From JAZDHV01 sp043810355 (GTDB lineage: Archaea; Nanobdellota; Nanobdellia; Woesearchaeales; JAGVYU01), in contig JBDROB010000023.1 in the NCBI GenBank assembly GCA_043810355.1, positions 1 to 6,093 of the forward strand: a stretch of DNA of 6,093 nucleotides. Direction: 5' to 3'. The translations under genes and the position numbers were made by a program. Shown here piece after piece: positions 1 to 4,080 of the stretch. The notes beneath the pieces are model-generated. The model made no database searches and had not been told where the DNA came from. It worked only from the letters and a program-made list of their open reading frames with translations. Position 1 is the stretch's first letter; every line of letters starts with the position of its first letter.

Positions 1-104
1 ATACGAATAGGGTTCAGACGGTACATTAATGGTTTAGGTCTGCTTCTTAGCTTTCTTACAGCTTAAAAAGAACAAAAACCACATAGAAATAAATTATTTA
101 TGCA

Positions 105-126
105 CCACCAGTCAATAGACTGGTGG
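105..126. repeat. Perfect 9-bp hairpin, loop AATA
   Basis: CCACCAGTC (105-113) and GACTGGTGG (118-126) are exact reverse complements around a 4-base AATA loop. A related hairpin occurs at 2393-2414 (CCACCAGTG, loop AACA, CACTGTTGG). The loop-closing pair is C-G here and G-C there, so the two arms changed together. Short GC-rich hairpins like this occur at the ends of IS200/IS605-type elements, but no transposase gene is visible, so that origin is only a possibility. A second short inverted repeat, AAGCT-C-AGCTT, follows at 128-138. Confidence 0.7.
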
Positions 127-192
127 AAAGCTCAGCTTCTAAGAGAAAAAGTTATCAGTAGAAAAAAATTTAAACATAAAAGTTGTTAATAG

Positions 193-215
193 AAAAAGTT
201 TTTATCAAATAAAAA
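193..215 (-). terminator. Oligo-T transcription stop region after cysS
   Basis: On the minus strand, 28-50 bases after the cysS TGA, there are two runs of five T (from 211-215 and 193-197). A run of seven lies farther on (162-168). Archaeal RNA polymerase commonly stops at oligo-T tracts without needing a strong hairpin. The assignment rests on position and composition only. Confidence 0.4.
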
Positions 216-242
216 TTATAAATATTTTTTTGTATTAAGGAA

Positions 243-1643
243 TCAAACCCTCTTCCAGATGACTCCATCTTTTGTATCTTTTAATTCAATCCCTTTCTTC
301 TTCAGCTTATCCCTGATCTTGTCAGCAGTCTTGAAATCCTTCTCTGACCTAGCCTTTTCCCTTTGAACAATCATATCCTGAATCTCTTTCCCAAGATCTC
401 CTTCACCAAAATCCATCACTCCAAGGACAGTGTCAAATTTTTTCATAAGTTCAATTATCTTCTTAGCGTCAGAGGCGCTTATCTTGTCAATTATCTTATT
501 TACAGCATTCATAAACTCAAATATTGCAGCTAATGCACCTGAAATATTAAGATCATTGTCCATTTCTTTTTCAAACTTCTCCTTGCTTTTCTTAATTAAA
601 TCATCTACTTTCTTATTATTTTCTTTTCCTTTGACAATTTCTAATTTTTTCAGGAAATCACTGAATTTATCCAGTGTCTCAGTAAGTTTTTTTAGATTAT
701 CCTCTCTAAAATCTAATTTAACTCTATAATGTGTTGCCATTAACTCATACCTTATTGCCATTGCATTATATTTTTTATCAAGCAAATCTTTTAGAGTAAA
801 AAAATTTCCCAAAGACTTCGACATCTTCTTTCCATTAACAATCAGATGTGCATTATGTATCCAGTAATTTACAAACTTTTTCCCATATGCTCCTTCTGAC
901 TGCGCGATCTCATTTGTATGATGAGGAAATATCAGATCAACTCCTCCTGTATGGATGTCAAATGGCTGGCCTAGATTCTCTGCTGACATTACAGAGCATT
1001 CTATATGCCATCCTGGCCTTCCTTTTCCTATTTCAGTCTCCCAGAAGATATCTCCGTCCTTTTTGTCATATGCCTTCCATAATGCAAAATCCCTTGCATC
1101 CTCTTTCTCATATTCATCTGCATTATCCAATCTTCCATCAGCATTTTTTTTCAATCCTTCAATATCTAGGCATGCTAATTTGCCATAGTCCTTGAATTTT
1201 GATATCTTATAGTAGATGTCTCCATTATCTGTCTTATATGCTATCCCTTTTTCAAGCAAAGCCTTAACCAGCTTGACCATTCCTTTTATTGAATCAGTAG
1301 CTTTTGGCATTATCTCTGGTTTCTCAATATTCAATGTCTCAATATCTTTAAGAAATGAGTTTGTATAAGGTTCAGTGAACTCTTTCAGGCTTTTTCCTTG
1401 TTTCTGTGAATCCCTTATTATCTTGTCTTCTACATCTGTTATATTCATGACATGCTTTAGCTTGTATCCCTTATACTTAAGATACCGCCTGAGCAAGTCT
1501 ACAAATACATAAGCACGAAGATTTCCTATATGTACATGATTATAGACTGTAGGCCCGCAGCTATACATATGAACCACATTTTTCTTAATAGGCTTGAACA
1601 ATTCTTTCTTCCTTGTTAATGTGTTATAAAACTTTAATGCCAT
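243..1643 (-). CDS. cysS: Cysteinyl-tRNA synthetase
   Basis: Charges tRNA-Cys with cysteine using ATP; cytosolic class Ia aminoacyl-tRNA synthetase. At 466 residues it is full length (E. coli CysRS is 461). The class I HIGH motif is HIGN at residues 38-41 and the second ATP motif KMSKS is at 273-277. The four zinc ligands that recognise the cysteine thiol are recognisable as Cys29, Cys216, His241 and Glu245, with the same 4-residue His-Glu spacing as in E. coli. The C-terminal part is the helical tRNA-binding region and ends with the conserved REKARSEKDFKTADKIRDKL stretch and a terminal VIWKRV. The ATG start fits: the HIGN distance is as in homologues and a TATA-like box lies 26-33 bases upstream, implying a leader of only a few bases. 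It sits 69 bases downstream of vapC on the same strand but has its own promoter, so it need not be cotranscribed. Identification is secure. Confidence 0.97.
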   Translation of the reverse strand: MALKFYNTLTRKKELFKPIKKNVVHMYSCGPTVYNHVHIGNLRAYVFVDLLRRYLKYKGYKLKHVMNITDVEDKIIRDSQKQGKSLKEFTEPYTNSFLKDIETLNIEKPEIMPKATDSIKGMVKLVKALLEKGIAYKTDNGDIYYKISKFKDYGKLACLDIEGLKKNADGRLDNADEYEKEDARDFALWKAYDKKDGDIFWETEIGKGRPGWHIECSVMSAENLGQPFDIHTGGVDLIFPHHTNEIAQSEGAYGKKFVNYWIHNAHLIVNGKKMSKSLGNFFTLKDLLDKKYNAMAIRYELMATHYRVKLDFREDNLKKLTETLDKFSDFLKKLEIVKGKENNKKVDDLIKKSKEKFEKEMDNDLNISGALAAIFEFMNAVNKIIDKISASDAKKIIELMKKFDTVLGVMDFGEGDLGKEIQDMIVQREKARSEKDFKTADKIRDKLKKKGIELKDTKDGVIWKRV

Positions 1644-1668
1644 CTTTAGACCTTATAATTGTTATCAA

Positions 1669-1676
1669 CTTTATAA
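1669..1676 (-). promoter_or_regulatory. TATA box of cysS
   Basis: Read on the minus strand, TTATAAAG is preceded by an A-rich BRE-like stretch (AAGAAAAAC). Its centre is about 30 bases before the cysS ATG. Archaeal start sites lie about 25-27 bases after the TATA centre, so the leader would be only 3-5 bases. The location is between vapC and cysS. Confidence 0.55.
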
Positions 1677-1712
1677 GTTTTTCTTGTTTAACACGAAAAG
1701 AAGTCTAACATC

Positions 1713-2108
1713 TTATGAGATTAGTCTTAATCCATCTATTTTATTAAAATGCTTTATATTATTTGTTAAAAGAGTAAAATTATTTTTTAGACAGATTGAT
1801 GCAATCAATATATCTGACTCATTAATTTTAGTGCCTTTTTTCTCCATATCATTAAATATTTCAGCGCCAATTAAAGCAGAATTTTCGTCAAAATCCAATA
1901 CAGAAACATTTCTTTTCAATTCAAGGATTAAGTTATAATCCTTTTCAAAATTCCCTGATTTGTAGCAGCCTTTTGTCAATTCATATAATGTGACTGATGT
2001 AATAAACAGATGTACTAATGGTTGATTGACTAATTTTAAAATAATTTTGACATTTCTTTGTTCCCCTCTAAAATAATTTATTACAAAATCTGTGTCTATT
2101 ATGTACAT
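1713..2108 (-). CDS. vapC: VapC-type PIN-domain toxin ribonuclease
   Basis: Toxin of a type II toxin-antitoxin pair; PIN-domain Mg2+-dependent ribonuclease. Known VapCs cut tRNA or rRNA and are held inactive by VapB. The product is 131 residues from the chosen ATG. Visible PIN features: N-terminal strand plus IDTD (first acidic residue Asp5), LYELTKG (Glu43), ESDILIA (Asp99), and near the C terminus LLTNNIKHF, the usual TxN..HF signature with Asn where some relatives have Asp. The frame can be extended three codons to a TTG at 2117 inside vapB. I prefer the ATG at 2108 because it follows the vapB TAA after a single base (TAA-A-ATG), a typical translationally coupled arrangement, with AGGT about ten bases upstream. 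It is cotranscribed with vapB. The target RNA cannot be read from the sequence. Confidence 0.9.
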   Translation of the reverse strand: MYIIDTDFVINYFRGEQRNVKIILKLVNQPLVHLFITSVTLYELTKGCYKSGNFEKDYNLILELKRNVSVLDFDENSALIGAEIFNDMEKKGTKINESDILIASICLKNNFTLLTNNIKHFNKIDGLRLIS

Positions 2109-2109
2109 T

Positions 2110-2340
2110 TTAATCAAACCTTGGTGTCTTGAATTTTATATTTTCCCTGGATTTAATTATCCCTTCCATTGCCTTTACATAAGGGTCATCATCTTTTAAA
2201 ACACCAGCTAACTTAAGCAAATCCCTTTGATCAGATTTTGGTTTTAGCCTCCTGATTACCTTGGAAAATGACTCTTTTTCTTCTTTTAAAGAGCTTAAAT
2301 ACTCATATGCATCATCTGCAATTGATATTATTTTTGTCAT
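2110..2340 (-). CDS. vapB: VapB-type antitoxin (DUF217 family)
   Basis: Small antitoxin partner of the adjacent VapC. It is expected to dimerise, bind the operator upstream through its N-terminal half, and wrap the toxin with its C-terminal tail. It has 76 residues. The N terminus TKIISIADDAYEYLSSLK, followed by ESFSKVIRRL, is the characteristic strand-helix-helix pattern of archaeal VapB/DUF217 antitoxins. The middle DLLKLAGVL motif is also typical of that family. The tail (KFKTPRFD) is basic and probably flexible. The ATG at 2340 lies about 27 bases after the TATA centre, so the mRNA is near-leaderless. Gene order antitoxin then toxin, with a 1-base gap, is standard. The family assignment is from remembered motif similarity. 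Confidence 0.88.
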   Translation of the reverse strand: MTKIISIADDAYEYLSSLKEEKESFSKVIRRLKPKSDQRDLLKLAGVLKDDDPYVKAMEGIIKSRENIKFKTPRFD

Positions 2341-2350
2341 TTTATCTGTA

Positions 2351-2372
2351 TATATACATGCATATATATAAA
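2351..2372 (-). promoter_or_regulatory. vapBC promoter with overlapping palindromic operator
   Basis: Bases 2351-2360 (TATATACATG) and 2361-2370 (CATATATATA) are reverse complements except at one position, giving a 20-bp palindrome centred on ATGCAT. Its right half overlaps the minus-strand TATA box (TTTATATATATG), which is preceded by a BRE-like ACAAAAGA. The box is 24-32 bases before the vapB ATG. A symmetric site covering the TATA box is what autorepression by a VapB-VapC complex would use. The palindrome is seen; the binding is inferred. Confidence 0.65.
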
Positions 2373-2383
2373 TCTTTTGTGAA

Positions 2384-2452
2384 TGTCAAGAACCACCAGT
2401 GAACACACTGTTGGCATGTAACAACCTGTTTATTTATCTAGTGGTCTTGACA
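2384..2452. repeat. Imperfect inverted repeat enclosing a CCACCAGTG hairpin
   Basis: Outer arms TGTCAAGA (2384-2391) and TCTTGACA (2445-2452) pair exactly. After one bulged A (2392) the pairing can continue for CCAC (2393-2396) with GTGG (2441-2444). In competition with that, 2393-2401 can fold with 2406-2414 into a 9-bp stem with one mismatch and an AACA loop, similar to the hairpin at 105-126. The outer stem and full inner hairpin share CCAC, so two folds are possible. Confidence 0.7.
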
Positions 2453-2510
2453 CTCAATATTCCACCCATGTAGTTCTTGAGCACAACAAATTCCACCTTA
2501 ACCACCCATC
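2445..2510. repeat. Degenerate direct repeat (TCTTGA..CAC..TTCCACC)
   Basis: TCTTGACAC followed by ATTCCACCCAT (2445-2469) is echoed by TCTTGAGCAC followed by ATTCCACC and then ACCACCCAT (2475-2509). Spacing differs by insertions, so this looks like an old tandem duplication that has diverged. Confidence 0.45.
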
Positions 2511-2585
2511 AATACACGAAAAATTGCAAAGCAATTTTTGTGTCTTAGAAATGTTTTGCATTTCAAAGAGATGGGTGGAATATTG
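2455..2585. repeat. 131-base inverted repeat with perfect 15-bp arms
   Basis: CAATATTCCACCCAT (2455-2469) is the exact reverse complement of ATGGGTGGAATATTG (2571-2585). The enclosed segment holds two further hairpins: 2514-2543 (long, AAA loop) and GAAATG/CATTTC at 2548-2564. The right arm can alternatively pair with CCACCCAT at 2502-2509, or with CAACAATAT plus ACCCAT at 2664-2679, so it is a shared arm for several mutually exclusive folds. Confidence 0.8.
2514..2543. repeat. Hairpin with GC-AAA-GC tip, 13-bp stem
   Basis: ACAC(g)AAAAATTGC (2514-2527), with one bulged G, pairs with GCAATTTTTGTGT (2531-2543) around an AAA loop. The tip is the same as in the hairpin at 2620-2642 (AAAAATGC-AAA-GCATTTTT), so the two are related copies of one small palindrome family. 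Because it lies within the 2455-2585 inverted repeat, the structure would be a cruciform or multi-branched stem. Confidence 0.8.
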
Positions 2586-2602
2586 TTGTTTCAAAGAAAT
2601 TT

Positions 2603-2660
2603 ACAAAAGATTTATACTTAGAAAAATGCAAAGCATTTTTCTTTTGTATAAATCTTTTGT
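2603..2660. repeat. Long hairpin: 15-bp outer and 10-bp inner perfect stems
   Basis: ACAAAAGATTTATAC (2603-2617) pairs exactly with GTATAAATCTTTTGT (2646-2660). After a small TT/TTT internal loop, AGAAAAATGC (2620-2629) pairs exactly with GCATTTTTCT (2633-2642) around AAA. That makes 25 base pairs in 58 bases. Each outer arm reads as a BRE plus TATA sequence (AAAAGATTTATA), so the element carries two promoter-like sites pointing toward each other. The flanks ATATTGTTG (2580-2588) and CAACAATAT (2664-2672) extend the symmetry. Confidence 0.85.
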
Positions 2661-2715
2661 TTTCAACAATATAACCCATTTTAGGAGTACTATAAAGTAA
2701 CAACTAATAGAAATG

Positions 2716-2725
2716 TTTATATATA
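2716..2725 (+). promoter_or_regulatory. TATA box of the zinc-ribbon gene
   Basis: TTTATATATA preceded by AGAAATG (BRE-like). A start about 25 bases downstream, near 2747, would leave a leader of roughly 30-35 bases before the ATG at 2780. This is the one gene here with room for a ribosome binding site, and it has a strong one. Confidence 0.6.
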
Positions 2726-2766
2726 ACCTATTCGCCCATTATTGATATAACATTATGTATAATCGC

Positions 2767-2772
2767 GGAGGT
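2767..2772 (+). promoter_or_regulatory. Strong Shine-Dalgarno of the zinc-ribbon gene
   Basis: GGAGGT ends 7 bases before the ATG. It is a near-perfect complement to the 16S rRNA 3' end and fixes the start of a 40-codon gene. Most other genes in the window start close to their TATA box and have no comparable site. Confidence 0.8.
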
Positions 2773-2779
2773 AACAAAA

Positions 2780-2902
2780 ATGATACAAAAGACAGGAAAA
2801 TGCATTGGTTGCGGTGCTCACAGGATCCTAAAACAGACAGAGATCTGCAAGAGATGCAACAGCATAGGATTTGATGCAGAGAATGAAGAGGAATCTGAGT
2901 AA
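2780..2902 (+). CDS. Small zinc-ribbon protein (40 aa)
   Basis: A 40-residue protein with two CxxC knuckles: Cys8-x2-Cys11 (KCIGCGAH) and Cys23-x2-Cys26 (ICKRCNS), 11 residues apart, followed by an acidic tail (DAENEEESE). Four cysteines in this arrangement should bind one zinc, forming a minimal zinc ribbon. A TATA box, a perfect GGAGGT and the cysteine pattern together make this a real gene despite its size. Archaea encode many such zinc-finger micro-proteins, mostly of unknown role, with nucleic-acid or protein binding usually suggested; I do not assign a function. Its TAA ends on the base just before the NUDIX stop codon of the opposite strand, so its transcript must run into that gene. 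Confidence 0.88.
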   Translation: MIQKTGKCIGCGAHRILKQTEICKRCNSIGFDAENEEESE

Positions 2903-3304
2903 TTATAAAAATTCAAGTTTTATCTTATTCTTAATTTCTTCTGGAAATAATTTCATATTGTCTAATTTATCTAATTTCACCCAATCTGGACAAAAAAAGT
3001 TCTCATCACAATGCATTTTTGCTTCTGGACCACCTAACTCGATCTCACCTTTAAAACTCTTTGCAAGAAAATAATACCCAACATGAAACTCGTCCTCAAA
3101 TTTCCATAAGAGTCTTTCAATTTCAATGTCTAGATTTGTCTCCTCTTTTATTTCTCTGATTGCTGTCTCTTTAGGAGTCTCATTTTCTTCAATTGTTCCC
3201 CCTGGAAAAACAAAATATTCTCTACCATCTTCAACTCTTCTCATTAGTAGAATTTTATTTTTATCAATTATTATTACTGCAGACCTATGATGTTTTTTAT
3301 CCAT
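2903..3304 (-). CDS. NUDIX hydrolase (MutT-like)
   Basis: Hydrolyses a nucleoside diphosphate linked to some group X; the substrate cannot be told from the sequence. Length is 133 residues from the chosen start, the usual size for a single NUDIX fold. The NUDIX box GTIEENETPKETAIREIKEE continues TNL and fits Gx5Ex7REUxEExGU, except that the final Gly is Asn. The catalytic REIKEE glutamates are all present. It is preceded by FVFPGG, the typical lead-in. Two ATGs are possible. I chose 3304 (MDKKHHRSAV) because GGAG lies nine bases upstream; the ATG at 3319 adds MEFLV, has no Shine-Dalgarno and follows a T7 run. It is 27 bases downstream of fibrillarin on the same strand (12 if the longer start is used), so it is probably the last gene of the NOP5-fibrillarin operon. 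A housecleaning role is a guess. Confidence 0.9.
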   Translation of the reverse strand: MDKKHHRSAVIIIDKNKILLMRRVEDGREYFVFPGGTIEENETPKETAIREIKEETNLDIEIERLLWKFEDEFHVGYYFLAKSFKGEIELGGPEAKMHCDENFFCPDWVKLDKLDNMKLFPEEIKNKIKLEFL

Positions 3305-3331
3305 TACCAAAAACTCCATAAAAAAATATGC

Positions 3332-4003
3332 TTACTTATTCTTAACAACAAACACACAATGATCCTTTTCAAAAGGCTCTAAAGTCCTGAAATCTACTAT
3401 TGTCACTTTTTTCTCTAGCTCTTTTTTGACTTCCTTATAGATTTCAGAAGGATTTTTTGATATGTCAATGCTTTTTGCCTTGACACACAGCACTCCAAAA
3501 CCATCTTTCTTGAGAAATGCATCAATATTCTTCAGGAATATCTCTGCCTGATTCTTCTGTGCAATGTCTTGATAGACAAAATCAACCATACTTACTCTCT
3601 CAGATAATAGATAAATATTATTTGCATCTAATAGGATTGGGGCGATATTTTTCCTGTCCTCGCAGACAAATACCAGATCCCTCATTGATCTCATTGAGAA
3701 CTCTACAGCATAGATAAACCCATTTCTTCCAACTATATCTGAGAAATGGCTTACAGTTGTTCCAGTTGAAGCCCCTAAATACAGGATGCAATAGCCATCC
3801 TTGAATCCGATCTGACTTAATCCTTTCAGTATCCCAGCTGCCAGCTTGCTCTTCCTTGGATTCCATTCCCTGTATTCTGTATTATTCTCTCTCAATAGCT
3901 TTTCATCATATACTGTCTTTCCAGGAACAAGGTTTTTTGTGAATAAGTATCTTGACTTTGCTTTTTTCTCAAATACTCCTCTTAATTTGGATTCTTTTAT
4001 CAT
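3332..4003 (-). CDS. flpA: Fibrillarin-like rRNA/tRNA 2'-O-methyltransferase
   Basis: Catalytic subunit of the archaeal C/D-box RNP; transfers methyl from S-adenosylmethionine to ribose 2'-OH on rRNA and tRNA sites selected by guide RNAs. It has 223 residues, the usual archaeal length. Conserved blocks, numbered from the chosen ATG: VYDEKLL and EYREWNPRKSKLAAGIL (about 31-59), the SAM loop LYLGASTGTTVSH (74-86), the acidic YAVEFS (Glu101), the aspartate of PILLDA (Asp126), YQDIAQKNQAEIF (144-156), and LEPFEKDHCVFVV near the end. It works with NOP5, encoded just upstream, and with L7Ae, not in this window. A TTG at 4015 would add four residues. The ATG at 4003 is preferred because it lies in an ATGA that, in the duplicated segment described elsewhere, is the relic of a NOP5/fibrillarin overlap. 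Confidence 0.96.
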   Translation of the reverse strand: MIKESKLRGVFEKKAKSRYLFTKNLVPGKTVYDEKLLRENNTEYREWNPRKSKLAAGILKGLSQIGFKDGYCILYLGASTGTTVSHFSDIVGRNGFIYAVEFSMRSMRDLVFVCEDRKNIAPILLDANNIYLLSERVSMVDFVYQDIAQKNQAEIFLKNIDAFLKKDGFGVLCVKAKSIDISKNPSEIYKEVKKELEKKVTIVDFRTLEPFEKDHCVFVVKNK

Positions 4004-4008
4004 TTTTT

Positions 4009-4080
4009 TTCTCAATATCCTTGATTTTGTTTTCTCCTTTTTTCAAACATTTATCATTTCTTCTCAATATCCTTGATTTT
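4009..4080. repeat. Tandem duplication at the NOP5/fibrillarin junction
   Basis: The 20-mer TTCTCAATATCCTTGATTTT occurs exactly at 4009-4028 and 4061-4080, a period of 52 bases. Similarity continues on the left (ATCAT plus T-rich) with a 2-base length difference and one substitution, and more weakly on the right (TTTTCTCC versus CTCTTTTA). On the minus strand each copy reads AAAATCAAGGATATTGAGAA, then A/G-rich, then ATGATAAA. The first copy contains the NOP5 stop (TGA) and the second contains the fibrillarin start (ATG). Confidence 0.85.

Larger units (their letters stand above)
1..242. other. Non-coding stretch before the cysS 3' end
   Basis: I see no supportable gene here. A plus-strand frame is open from base 1 to a TAA at 64-66 and would give the last 21 residues of a protein entering from the left. 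Its translation (ending GLLLSFLTA) matches nothing I recognise, so I do not call it. The stretch contains one perfect hairpin (105-126, listed separately). It then becomes very A-rich on the plus strand, which gives T-tracts on the minus strand downstream of cysS. No tRNA or box C/D motif was found. Confidence 0.5.
2341..2779. other. Repeat-rich intergenic region between vapB and the zinc-ribbon gene
   Basis: About 440 bases without a recognisable protein gene. Both ends carry promoters: vapBC leftward, and the zinc-ribbon gene rightward at 2716-2725. Between them (2384-2679) almost every base belongs to an inverted or direct repeat, itemised separately. Copies of the 14-mer TATAAATCTTTTGT occur at 2367-2380 and 2647-2660, and inverted at 2603-2616. 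Possible roles are a degraded miniature mobile element, an extragenic palindrome cluster, or a structured non-coding RNA; the sequence alone does not decide. Confidence 0.7.

Noticed and set aside
1..66. Plus-strand open frame running in from the left edge to TAA at 64-66
   Set aside because: Only 21 residues, no recognisable family, and no upstream context; openness over 60 bases is expected by chance.
1..126. Right end of an IS200/IS605 (TnpB) element with a guide-RNA-like 3' end
   Set aside because: The perfect hairpin at 105-126 is suggestive, but no TnpA or TnpB sequence or known element end can be read, so no mobile element is called.
910..925. Box C-like TGATGA (guide RNA) at about 917
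   Set aside because: It lies in the conserved coding sequence of cysS on the opposite strand with no paired D box; with NOP5 and fibrillarin present guide RNAs must exist, but none was found here.
848..1195. Plus-strand open frames of 77-115 codons inside cysS
   Set aside because: They lie opposite the conserved HIGN-to-KMSKS half of cysteinyl-tRNA synthetase and their translations look random.
2384..2679. CRISPR array
   Set aside because: Repeats are palindromic, unequal in length and irregularly spaced, with no regular repeat-spacer alternation.
2871..3074. Plus-strand open frame of 67 codons across the zinc-ribbon end and NUDIX
   Set aside because: It overlaps two supported genes in other frames and has no start signals or recognisable motif.
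3618..3866. 82-codon minus-strand frame inside fibrillarin
   Set aside because: Out-of-frame shadow of the conserved SAM-binding region of fibrillarin.
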